Of a stretch of 35,665 bases of DNA, positions 1 through 6,877 are shown piece by piece. How positions within the stretch are numbered: the first letter of the stretch is position 1; each line of letters opens with the position of its first letter. The DNA comes from a virus. The DNA lies in the IMG/VR virus record IMGVR_UViG_3300042320_000117, positions 1 through 35,665 of that record; one strand, given 5' to 3'. The notes below the pieces were generated by a model that was not told the origin of the DNA, made no database searches, and was given only the letters and a program-made list of their open reading frames with translations. Position numbers and translations under genes: made by a program.

Positions 1-1
1 C

Positions 2-1006
2 GCACAGTTCCAGACGTACTTCTCGAAGGCGTTATTGGAACGTGCAATCCCATTGCTCCAAATGGAGCAATTCGCAATGAAAGCCCCCTACCCGACCAAA
101 ACGGGTGGAAACAAAACGATTCGGTTCTTCCGCTTCGGCGATCCCAGCATCACTGCGATCTCCGCTTTGTCGGAAGGAACGACTCCTTCTTCTGGTGACG
201 AGCGTGATCTCACGTTGTCCTCGGTTGAGGCAACCTTGGTGCAATATGGAAGCAAAATCATCCTCACGGATGTCGTGCTCGCTACAGAGCTATTTTCTCA
301 TCTTGCCCAGGCCACTAAACAACTCGGCGAAGATGCCGCCCTCCACGCTGACACCCTCTGTCACCGTGCGTTGGTGCAGGACTCCTCGACCAGCACTGGT
401 ACTGGTGTAGCAGTCAAGTCCTACGCTCGTTATGCTCAAAACACAACGAACGGCACGACCTGGGCTACCTCGTCCGTTGCTAACAGCGCAATGACCGCCA
501 CCGACTTGCTCGATGGTGCGACTTCGTTGTTCATCGCCCGCGCTCCTAAGATCAAGGACGGCTACGCGCTTGTTGCGCATCCTGCCGTTATCCGTGATCT
601 ACAGCAGGACGATGATTGGTTGAAGGTGTCGAGCTACTCGGCTCCCGACCAAATCTTCAAAGGTGAGACTGGTAAATTGTTTGGCGTGTCGGTCATTTCT
701 TCGACCAACGTCCAGACCTTTAATACCTCCGCCTCTGGTATCGCTGAAAACAGCGTAGGAACAACTGGTGTTAACACTGGTTATGCAAACGTCCTCCTCG
801 GTGGTGGCGCGTTTGGTGTTCCTAGCTTGTCTTCATTGGCCGCCTCTGGCTCGCCCTTCGCTCCGAAGGTCACGATCCTTGATGCTGCTGATAAGAGCGA
901 TCCTTATGGACAGCGCGTTGTTGCGTCCTTCAAGACGTTCTACGCGGCCAAGCAACTCGATCCTCGGTTCTTCCGAGTCATCGTTGCGAAGTCCAACTAC
1001 AGCTAA
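2..1006 (+). CDS. Major capsid protein, N4-gp56 family (5' truncated)
   Basis: Forms the icosahedral shell. The reading frame is open to the first base of the window, so the N-terminus is missing; the TTG at 35 is not a credible start because the frame continues upstream through FQTYFSKALLERAIPLL. This segment, followed by a KTGGNKTIRFFRFGD-like stretch and LSEGTTPS, matches the opening of N4-gp56-type capsid proteins as I know them. The rest is Ser/Thr/Ala-rich with no signal or membrane segment. It ends in TAA and is followed by a strong hairpin. Family assignment is from remembered motifs, not a search. Confidence 0.85.
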   Translation, partial: AQFQTYFSKALLERAIPLLQMEQFAMKAPYPTKTGGNKTIRFFRFGDPSITAISALSEGTTPSSGDERDLTLSSVEATLVQYGSKIILTDVVLATELFSHLAQATKQLGEDAALHADTLCHRALVQDSSTSTGTGVAVKSYARYAQNTTNGTTWATSSVANSAMTATDLLDGATSLFIARAPKIKDGYALVAHPAVIRDLQQDDDWLKVSSYSAPDQIFKGETGKLFGVSVISSTNVQTFNTSASGIAENSVGTTGVNTGYANVLLGGGAFGVPSLSSLAASGSPFAPKVTILDAADKSDPYGQRVVASFKTFYAAKQLDPRFFRVIVAKSNYS

Positions 1007-1052
1007 TAATTAAATGGGAACCATGCTAGTCATTGGTATGGGTCCTCGGAAA

Positions 1053-1078
1053 GCTGGGGAGGGTAAAACCTCCCCAGC
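1053..1078 (+). terminator. Terminator-like hairpin after the capsid gene
   Basis: A perfect 10-bp inverted repeat (GCTGGGGAGG / CCTCCCCAGC) with a 6-nt loop GTAAAA lies 47 bases after the capsid stop. It is followed by a C/T-rich run rather than a clean T-tract, so it may be a weak terminator or an mRNA-stabilising 3' hairpin that keeps capsid message abundant. It argues that the next gene starts at 1104 and not further upstream. Confidence 0.7.
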
Positions 1079-1103
1079 CTCTTCCACTAAGGAGAAACCA
1101 GCT

Positions 1104-1358
1104 ATGAAAGAAGGATTGGTTAAATTGCCGATCTCTATGTTCGAGCTAGGTGAAGGCGAAGAAAACGCCACACCAGAAGCTGGAGACATGGTGGAATTGG
1201 AAGGTGTAGTGGAGAAAATTGAAGGTGGCGTGGCTATGGTGCGTGTGAACAACGCTATGGCTGAAGCATCTGAAGAAGAATCCGCTGTACCCGAAGAGTC
1301 CGAAGAAGACCGTATGATGAAGATGGCCGAGGAGTCGGATAAGGAAAACTATAGCTAA
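1104..1358 (+). CDS. Small acidic protein, unknown function
   Basis: 84 residues starting MKEGLVKLPISMFELGEGEEN and ending in a long Glu/Asp/Ser-rich tail. The start at 1104 is chosen because AAGGAG sits at 1089-1094 and because the in-frame upstream ATG codons (1014, 1023, 1038) lie before or at the hairpin at 1053-1078. Position directly after the capsid gene would suit a decoration or head-completion role, but no family is recognised. Its stop overlaps the next start (TAATG). Confidence 0.7.
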   Translation: MKEGLVKLPISMFELGEGEENATPEAGDMVELEGVVEKIEGGVAMVRVNNAMAEASEEESAVPEESEEDRMMKMAEESDKENYS

Positions 1359-1648
1359 TGCCTGTTTACCAGTACGAGGACTCCAGAAATGGGAAAGTTG
1401 TCGAACTGGAAAAGGCTGTGGCCGAAAGGGATTCTGTCCCTCGTTACCTTAAACGATTCACCGTCCCGCAAAGATTGAGCCTAGTGGGGGTTGGCGAACC
1501 CCTCGACAACCCGCTGGGAGTCAATCAAACAAACTTAATGAAGGGGTACTATCGCCAAGAACAAAAGCTTGGCAGTAGATTCAAAAGCAAGTTCACGCCA
1601 GATAGCATCAAACGTGCGACTTTAAGGAGAAAAAAATATGGCATCTGA
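1358..1648 (+). CDS. Small protein with FmdB-like N-terminus lacking zinc cysteines
   Basis: 96 residues. The first residues MPVYQYED followed by NGKVVEL and later RYLKRFTVP resemble the small FmdB-type zinc-ribbon proteins often found in phage structural modules, but no cysteine is present, so no zinc ribbon can form. The C-terminus is very basic (KRATLRRKKYGI). The start overlaps the upstream stop and the end overlaps the next start. Function unknown; the resemblance is only suggestive. Confidence 0.65.
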   Translation: MPVYQYEDSRNGKVVELEKAVAERDSVPRYLKRFTVPQRLSLVGVGEPLDNPLGVNQTNLMKGYYRQEQKLGSRFKSKFTPDSIKRATLRRKKYGI

Positions 1649-1832
1649 GTTTCAACGCAGTCCGATTAAGGCGAAGAATAAGTCAGTCCGCATTGACGGA
1701 TCTAACTTTGCTAACGTAATTGAGTTTACGGCAAGCTCCAGCGGTGGCACTGTTAACACAGTTGCAACAGCCCCTGCGTCCTTGAACGTGACTCTTAACG
1801 GCACGAGCTATCGCATCGCGCTACATAGCTAA
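1638..1832 (+). CDS. Small beta-rich structural-type protein
   Basis: 64 residues with a good ribosome site (AAGGAG at 1624-1629). The sequence is Ser/Thr/Val/Asn-rich (for example GGTVNTVATAPASLNVTLNG) with alternating polar and hydrophobic residues, as in small beta-barrel decoration or fibre proteins. No family recognised. It overlaps both neighbours by a few bases, so translation is probably coupled. Confidence 0.6.
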   Translation: MASEFQRSPIKAKNKSVRIDGSNFANVIEFTASSSGGTVNTVATAPASLNVTLNGTSYRIALHS

Positions 1833-2071
1833 TGTCTCGCGCACTAGATAAATTCCAAGGTCAATACGGATTCTCCGTAGGGACAACTGGAACAGCTCCT
1901 GCTGGCTACTGGGCGATCCAGATGCTTGCAGATACCACGTTTAGCACGATTAGTGGTAAATTCGATGGTACTCTGACAGGCGTTACGATTGGCGCAGGCA
2001 ACATCATTTACGGTGAATTCAACAGCTACACGGCTGGAACTGGCACTGTAATTGGTTACATAGCTGGTTAA
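1832..2071 (+). CDS. Small Gly/Thr-rich structural-type protein
   Basis: 79 residues rich in Gly, Thr, Ala and aromatic residues (GTTGTAPAGYWAIQML, GNIIYGEFNSYTAGTGTV). This pattern is common in short phage head or appendage proteins downstream of the capsid gene. No domain recognised. TAATG junctions join it to the genes on both sides. Confidence 0.6.
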   Translation: MSRALDKFQGQYGFSVGTTGTAPAGYWAIQMLADTTFSTISGKFDGTLTGVTIGAGNIIYGEFNSYTAGTGTVIGYIAG

Positions 2072-2118
2072 TGATTGAAGTAATCACATCGCCAAAGGTT
2101 CTAGTCCTTGGCGGGTGA
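2071..2118 (+). other. Coupled 15-codon ORF ending in TGA, in frame with the next ORF
   Basis: ATG at 2071 overlaps the upstream stop in the same TAATG arrangement as neighbouring genes and reads MIEVITSPKVLVLGG before TGA at 2116. The following ORF continues in the same frame. This looks like the 5' end of the gene at 2134-2457, cut off by a nonsense codon, or a short leader peptide. A hairpin at 2090-2113 (CGCCAAAGG / CCTTGGCG, one bulge) lies within it. Confidence 0.5.
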
Positions 2119-2133
2119 TTGCATTGTGATTTT

Positions 2134-2457
2134 ATGCCAAGATTATCCATAGGACTAGGAGTGCAAAACACCAGCAAGGTTGGTGGTCGCACGATTTTTA
2201 GGATCTTAATCTCTGGTGCTGGTACAGCGACATCAAATGGTGAATATGTTTGGGATGGGGTAACAATAAGTAGTGGAAAGCCCCAATATGATAATCCTAA
2301 TGGTAGCCAAATTTTTTGGTTTCCAGGTGAAGACCAATGGATATTGTACGATGGTATCGAAGGAAATGATACATATAGCAGTACAGATTTAATAACTTGG
2401 AGTGCTCTGGGTGGATCATCCCCAGCCCCAACCTCCACTCTTTACTACACGCCCTAG
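2134..2457 (+). CDS. Beta-rich appendage-type protein, possibly 5'-interrupted
   Basis: 107 residues from ATG 2134 (MPRLSIGLGVQNTS...). It carries an ISGAGTATSNGEYVWDG segment that looks like a small carbohydrate-binding or fibre-tip beta domain. No ribosome site precedes 2134. The in-frame TGA at 2116 suggests that the original start was 2071 and that translation now needs re-initiation 16 bases after the stop, or readthrough. Base composition is more AT-rich than in the capsid gene, as for the appendage genes that follow. Confidence 0.6.
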   Translation: MPRLSIGLGVQNTSKVGGRTIFRILISGAGTATSNGEYVWDGVTISSGKPQYDNPNGSQIFWFPGEDQWILYDGIEGNDTYSSTDLITWSALGGSSPAPTSTLYYTP

Positions 2458-2483
2458 CGTGTTAAACTAAAAAGGACAAATAT

Positions 2484-3011
2484 ATGGGACGCCAATGGAA
2501 CACGATTATTGAGAGTTTAGGACCGCTTTCTGGCGGTACTGGCTTATCGATCAATGCTAACCTAACAGAGCTAGAGGCGTTGGTTACAACGCTTCAAGCG
2601 GATGTTGCTGATGGGGTAACCGCAAACATTGGGAATCCTGCTGAAATTATTGGCGGAGGCTATTCTAGCTTGTTTGAAATTGCAGATAGCGGAGAACTTT
2701 CTGTTAATGTTCCAAATGCTGTTATAACAAGGCAAGAAGCAACAACATCTGGCGGAACTGGTCCTACCGATTTCACCTCTACCAGCTACGGAACAATTGC
2801 ACCAACAAATGGGAATAGGATTGGTTGCACAATTTTTAATTCTGGGCCAGGAAACCTTCACGTCACTCTAGGCACAGCAACAACAAGCACGTCTGCATTT
2901 ACAATCAGATTAAGTGCTGGAGATTACTATGAAGTTCCATTCAGATACACAGGCTTGATCGGCGGTATCTTTGCTACCGCTGGAACTGCTGAAGTCACGC
3001 AGTTGAGCTAG
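2484..3011 (+). CDS. Phage appendage/fibre-associated protein, unknown family
   Basis: 175 residues with an AAGGAC ribosome site. A short helical N-terminus (LTELEALVTTLQADV, possibly a trimeric coiled coil) is followed by a C-terminal beta-rich part with repeated GTxTST-like segments and IFNSGPGNLHVTLG, which suits a trimerising head- or tail-decorating protein. No signal peptide. No family could be named with confidence. Confidence 0.6.
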   Translation: MGRQWNTIIESLGPLSGGTGLSINANLTELEALVTTLQADVADGVTANIGNPAEIIGGGYSSLFEIADSGELSVNVPNAVITRQEATTSGGTGPTDFTSTSYGTIAPTNGNRIGCTIFNSGPGNLHVTLGTATTSTSAFTIRLSAGDYYEVPFRYTGLIGGIFATAGTAEVTQLS

Positions 3012-3020
3012 GAGTAGGCG

Positions 3021-3806
3021 ATGCCTTTGTATTCGCCTACTAGCCCATTGCCAAAGAATATGATGGTACGCAGAGCTTTTAATCCAAACAAAATATCTGG
3101 GCTTATTATGTGGTTAGACGCTAACGATTCGACATCGTTATTTGATGCAACAAGCGGCGGAAATAATGTGACAACTGATGGTGGGTCAATAGCTAGATGG
3201 CGGGACAAAAGCACGTCTCAAAAAGATTTTAAGCAAGCCACATCTGGGAATAGGCCAATCTTAAAGATTGCAACACAAAATGGAAAAAACTCGGTAAGGT
3301 TCGATTCAATTAATGATTTCATGGAAATGGATTCTGCTTTTAGTGGACTGACTTCTGCCTCCTATTTTATTGTGTTAAAAATTGCTATAGACCCACCAAC
3401 AGATCAATCAAAAACAGGCCATCCAATAATGTTTATTAATGCTACTCCTGCCTTTGGGCTTGCATCGCACTACACTTGGGTTGATGGAAACATATACGAC
3501 TCAACATTGGCAACGACACGCAAGACAGTTGGGAATCCGACACCAAATCTTACAAATTTCCACCTATACAATGTGTCGGCAACAAGTGCCTCTTGGACAG
3601 CAAGGCTAAATAAAACACAAATATTTACAACGGCTGTAAATGTATTCAGCTCATCAGAAAAAACAATAGGAAGATCAACCGATAGTGTTACTTTATATTA
3701 TTTTAACGGAGATATTTCGGAACTGATTGTTTACAACTCCGTTCTTTCAGCTAACGACAGAACATCAATAGAAAACTATTTATACCAAAAATGGGGATTA
3801 ACATAA
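3021..3806 (+). CDS. LamG/concanavalin A-like lectin-type protein
   Basis: 261 residues. After about 25 residues come ISGLIMWLDANDS, ARWRDKSTSQKDF, RPIL, NGKNSVRFDS and a closing GDISELIVYNSVLSANDR plus IENYLYQKWG. This order is the signature of LamG-type jelly-roll domains widely used to bind sugars or surface glycans. In a phage structural block it most likely decorates the virion or helps host attachment. No catalytic residues are evident. Its stop overlaps the ATG of the lipoprotein gene. Confidence 0.75.
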   Translation: MPLYSPTSPLPKNMMVRRAFNPNKISGLIMWLDANDSTSLFDATSGGNNVTTDGGSIARWRDKSTSQKDFKQATSGNRPILKIATQNGKNSVRFDSINDFMEMDSAFSGLTSASYFIVLKIAIDPPTDQSKTGHPIMFINATPAFGLASHYTWVDGNIYDSTLATTRKTVGNPTPNLTNFHLYNVSATSASWTARLNKTQIFTTAVNVFSSSEKTIGRSTDSVTLYYFNGDISELIVYNSVLSANDRTSIENYLYQKWGLT

Positions 3807-3925
3807 TGCCCCTCCTCATCCTCACCCTCTTGCTCTGCTCCTGCTCTCCCAAGCCAGCGGATAACAATGTACTGCCTCGCTATTCCGATATGGGAGCAGC
3901 CACGGACGCTGGTAATGTCAAATGA
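3806..3925 (+). CDS. Small lipoprotein (spanin- or Rz1-like candidate)
   Basis: 39 residues: a hydrophobic start MPLLILTLLLCSCSPKP with a lipobox-like LCSC or LLLC, then a short polar tail ending DAGNVK. It should be exported, lipidated and anchored in a membrane. It overlaps the upstream stop (TAATG) and the next start (ATGA). A short lipoprotein two genes before a coiled-coil/membrane protein is compatible with an outer-membrane spanin, but the length and absence of a proline-rich tail keep this tentative. Confidence 0.6.
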   Translation: MPLLILTLLLCSCSPKPADNNVLPRYSDMGAATDAGNVK

Positions 3926-4200
3926 AACGCATCGCCATGTGGCTGACCAATTTGAGTTTGCGTTTCTTAATGACGGGGCAGGAATACGCCTGTTTCAAGG
4001 AGGCGTTAAAGTTTGCCGTGGAGAACAACAACATGGTCAAGGAGACCAAGTACATTGGCAAGGTAAAGCATCTCCTATCTGTCAACAGAAGCATCAAGCG
4101 GATAGTCGAGGAAGGCCGAGATCGGGACGAGGTTGTGGATGCCGTTGTCCATCTTGCAGTTTCACTAAGATACTTGGAGGGTAAGGGTCGTGAGTCTTGA
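3922..4200 (+). CDS. Hypothetical helical protein
   Basis: 92 residues, mostly charged helix (ALKFAVENNNMVKETKY, SIKRIVEEGRDRDEVVDAVV). The N-terminus MKRIAMWLTNLSLRFLM is amphipathic and could lie on a membrane. The start overlaps the lipoprotein stop (ATGA) and the end overlaps the holin-like gene. No family recognised; the context suggests a lysis or membrane-associated role. Confidence 0.6.
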   Translation: MKRIAMWLTNLSLRFLMTGQEYACFKEALKFAVENNNMVKETKYIGKVKHLLSVNRSIKRIVEEGRDRDEVVDAVVHLAVSLRYLEGKGRES

Positions 4201-4438
4201 TGAAGTGGCTGATCTGCGCGATAAGGTGCAGAACGTGTCAATCGCTCTTGTTCGGATGGAGGAGCGTCAAATGACATTGTACTCTATGATCGAAAAGTCA
4301 CTTGCTTTTCATGGGGATGTTGCTAATAGATTAGGTGCGCTGGAACACCTGCGGACGAAGGTTCTGGCTGTAGCTGGGCTAATAGGGCTTGCTTGCTCAA
4401 TGGCCTGGGATGTCCTCAAAAACCGCCTTTCTAACTAG
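4190..4438 (+). CDS. Coiled-coil plus C-terminal membrane protein, XhlA/holin-like
   Basis: 82 residues from GTG 4190, with GGAGGGTAAGGG upstream. Residues 1-60 form a probable coiled coil (DLRDKVQNVSIALVRMEE). Residues 63-76 form one hydrophobic segment (VLAVAGLIGLACSM), followed by a short basic tail. This is the layout of XhlA-type haemolysin/holin accessory proteins. It probably sits in the inner membrane and aids lysis. Family membership is inferred from architecture only. Confidence 0.6.
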   Translation: MSLDEVADLRDKVQNVSIALVRMEERQMTLYSMIEKSLAFHGDVANRLGALEHLRTKVLAVAGLIGLACSMAWDVLKNRLSN

Positions 4439-4449
4439 GAGACTAAACA

Positions 4450-6168
4450 ATGGCTTCATTTACCGCAGGAACTACATTTGTTGACGGGGTATCCAATGAC
4501 GTAACAGCCGCCAAGCTGGGCAATCTAGTTACCAACGCAACGCCTACTTCTGGCTTTATTCAAGATCGTACTGCTGAGACTGTTATTGCAACAAACGATA
4601 CATTGCTTATTGGTGATGCTTCAGACTCAAATAATTTGAAGCGGATGACAGTAGCCAACTTCACTCAAACCCTGCCAACGGCCAAGGTTACAACTGGCAC
4701 GATTGAGACAGGCACGTTTGGAACTACAACATCTACAGCCGCCACAATTACTACTGGAACGATTGAGACAGGCACGTTTGGGACTACGACATCTACAGCT
4801 GCTACGATTACAACTGGCACAATCCCAACCCTAGTTGCAACAACTCTTGTCACCACAGGCACAGGCACAGCAGCAGCCCCAGCAATCGTTCCTACTGGCG
4901 ATACCAACACTGGAATCTTCTTCCCAGCGGCAGACACCATTGCGTTTAGCGAGGGTGGAACGGAGGCGATGCGGATTGATGCGAGTGGTAGGGTTGGGAT
5001 TGGAGCAACTACTGTTGGGGCACTTCTAGATATTGCAAAATCTGACAACTCAGGTTCAGTTTCAGATTTTCCATCAATCAGAGTAACAAATACTAACTCA
5101 ACACTTGGTAACAATACTTCAACGTATAATTACGCAAGAATAGATGTTAAGTCTGGAAATGGAGTAGTATTTGCAGACTTTGGAGCAAGATACGATTCGT
5201 CATACTCAGGTGCATATTTAGGAGCAGAATCAGTACATCCACTTATATTCCAAACTGGCGGCACAGAACGTCTACGCATTGATTCGAGTGGGAAAGTTCT
5301 TATTGGAACAACCTCAAATGATACTGGTGGTAGGCTTGAGGTAAAACAGGGATCAAGCGAAACAGGGATCGGGATTCAGTCATCTGGAACCGATGATTCA
5401 AAATTATTCTTCAGAACCGCATCTGGAACTTATGGTGGAGATATTTTATTCAACGGATCTTATTTAAAGGTTTCTGCTGGAGCAACAGAAAGGATGCGAA
5501 TTGAGTCGTCTGGGAATGTATTATTTGGTAAGGCAACATCAAATATTGCTCAGTCGGGAGTTTTGCTATCACCAGCAATCAACGAGTTGACCGTATCTGG
5601 TGGGCAGATAATGAGCATAAACAGAACATCAAACGATGGTTCTTTAGTTGTTTTTTATCAAGATGGAACTGGTGAGGGAAGCATATCTGTTGCTGGAACA
5701 ACAGTATCTTATAACGGAGGACATTTATCAAGATGGTCACAGCTTCCCAATGGACAGCGAGATCCAGAAATCAAAAAGGGAACTGTATTATCCAATCTTG
5801 ATGCAATGTGCGAATGGAGAGATGCTGATGGGAATCTTCTTCAAAACGAACAGCTAAACAAAGTTAAAATTTCTGATGTTGAGGGCGATTCAAATACAGC
5901 AGGCGTGTTTGTTAATTGGGATAATGACGATCAAGACAATCCATACGATTTGAATATGGCAATGACAGGAGATATGATTATCCGTATTGCTCAAGGAACA
6001 AGCGTTAATCGTGGTGATTTATTAATGTCTGCTGGCGATGGAACGGCCAAGCCTCAAGGCGATGATATTATCCGATCTAAAACTATAGCCAAGGTTACTT
6101 CAACAAATGTCACTTGCACCTACGAGGACGGAAGCTATTGCGTCCCATGCGTGCTGATGGCTTGCTAA
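4450..6168 (+). CDS. Tail fibre/appendage protein
   Basis: 572 residues with AGGAGA before the ATG. The N-terminal part (to about 80) is likely the virion-attachment region. Residues 81-125 are 20-residue tandem repeats. The middle carries three copies of the fibre motif E(A/R)MRI(D/E)xSG-V-(I/F)G (EAMRIDASGRVGIG, ERLRIDSSGKVLIG, ERMRIESSGNVLFG). The C-terminal region, GDLLMSAGDGTAKPQ to a cysteine-bearing CVPCVLMAC end, resembles the closing domain of other environmental phage fibres. No S74 chaperone motif was seen. Probably trimeric and host-recognising. Confidence 0.8.
   Translation: MASFTAGTTFVDGVSNDVTAAKLGNLVTNATPTSGFIQDRTAETVIATNDTLLIGDASDSNNLKRMTVANFTQTLPTAKVTTGTIETGTFGTTTSTAATITTGTIETGTFGTTTSTAATITTGTIPTLVATTLVTTGTGTAAAPAIVPTGDTNTGIFFPAADTIAFSEGGTEAMRIDASGRVGIGATTVGALLDIAKSDNSGSVSDFPSIRVTNTNSTLGNNTSTYNYARIDVKSGNGVVFADFGARYDSSYSGAYLGAESVHPLIFQTGGTERLRIDSSGKVLIGTTSNDTGGRLEVKQGSSETGIGIQSSGTDDSKLFFRTASGTYGGDILFNGSYLKVSAGATERMRIESSGNVLFGKATSNIAQSGVLLSPAINELTVSGGQIMSINRTSNDGSLVVFYQDGTGEGSISVAGTTVSYNGGHLSRWSQLPNGQRDPEIKKGTVLSNLDAMCEWRDADGNLLQNEQLNKVKISDVEGDSNTAGVFVNWDNDDQDNPYDLNMAMTGDMIIRIAQGTSVNRGDLLMSAGDGTAKPQGDDIIRSKTIAKVTSTNVTCTYEDGSYCVPCVLMAC
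4690..4824 (+). repeat. 60-bp tandem repeat in the fibre gene
   Basis: Two near-identical 60-bp units (4690-4749 and 4750-4809) encode TTGTIETGTFGTTTSTAATI twice, and a third partial unit encodes TTGTI. Differences between units are mostly synonymous, so the protein repeat is being kept. Such repeats can change copy number by slippage or recombination and so alter fibre length. Confidence 0.85.
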
Positions 6169-6867
6169 ATGACCCTAACTGAAATCGCTCAGTACGCTGG
6201 CGAGAAGGTTGGCAAGACCGACTCGGATACGCTTACCTTCTTGCAGAAGGCTGCAAGCTTGGCCTACCGCCGAGTGTGGGACTTTGCACCTTGGCGCGAG
6301 ACTGTAACCAACTCCACCTATTCGGTTGGCACAAGCCGCACAATCACGCTTGGTACGAATGTAGAAACTCCTCTCTCTGTGGCTTACAACGATGCCGAGG
6401 TTGATCCGATTGACTTGGCAACGATTGTAAGCCAAGACCCAGGCTTGCTTTCTGATGACCGCACTGGCGATCCAGATACCTACCATTTCACAGGGCGCAA
6501 CAGCAGTGGCGTTGCACAGCTTAACCTTTACCCAAGGCTTGCCACATCTGGAACGATTCCTTTGCGTGTTGTGGAGAAGCTGAAATGCATCACTCGCTCC
6601 AACTATATTGTTGACTTCCCTCCATCCACAGACGCTCTTGGTGATGAACTTCGTTTGCCCCACGTTCATCACTTGGTTCTTGCCCTGACTCACGCTGATG
6701 CACTGGAGCGTGAACGGCAGTACACCAAGGCACAGGTAATTACACAAGGGGCAAATTCTGATCTTGCAGCTATGGCTAACTACGAGTTGAGCCAGGTTGG
6801 AGGCGTGAAACAGATTACCCCACAAAGCCTTGGCGAACTAACCATAGAAGAAATGTTCTCAGCTTAA
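6169..6867 (+). CDS. Head-tail adaptor / tail tubular protein A-like
   Basis: 232 residues. It begins MTLTEIAQYAGEKVG, followed by a helical YRRVWDFAPWRE segment. Near the C-terminus is LRLPHVHHLVLALTHADALERERQYTKAQ, the helical pattern of T7 gp11/P22 gp4-type adaptors that join portal and nozzle. It directly precedes the nozzle gene, as in T7. The start directly follows the fibre stop. Confidence 0.75.
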   Translation: MTLTEIAQYAGEKVGKTDSDTLTFLQKAASLAYRRVWDFAPWRETVTNSTYSVGTSRTITLGTNVETPLSVAYNDAEVDPIDLATIVSQDPGLLSDDRTGDPDTYHFTGRNSSGVAQLNLYPRLATSGTIPLRVVEKLKCITRSNYIVDFPPSTDALGDELRLPHVHHLVLALTHADALERERQYTKAQVITQGANSDLAAMANYELSQVGGVKQITPQSLGELTIEEMFSA

Positions 6868-6877
6868 AGTAGGCTTT

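Noticed and set aside
35-1006. TTG at 35 as start of the capsid gene
   Set aside because: The frame stays open to base 2 with family-like sequence before it, so the gene is truncated by the window edge rather than starting there.
1000-1835. Repeated gene-end sequence AGCTAAT(G) at 1003, 1352 and 1826
   Set aside because: Only three short copies, explained by a shared Ser-stop-Met junction in coupled small genes; too little for a functional claim.
4665-5114. 149-codon antisense ORF in the fibre gene
   Set aside because: Its Val/Pro/Ile repeats are simply the reverse reading of the fibre's Thr/Gly repeats; it has no ribosome site.
6175-6825. 216-codon antisense ORF under the tail adaptor gene
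   Set aside because: It is a mirror of a well-supported plus-strand gene, has no ribosome site, and its translation is Cys-rich and incoherent, without domain-like patterns.
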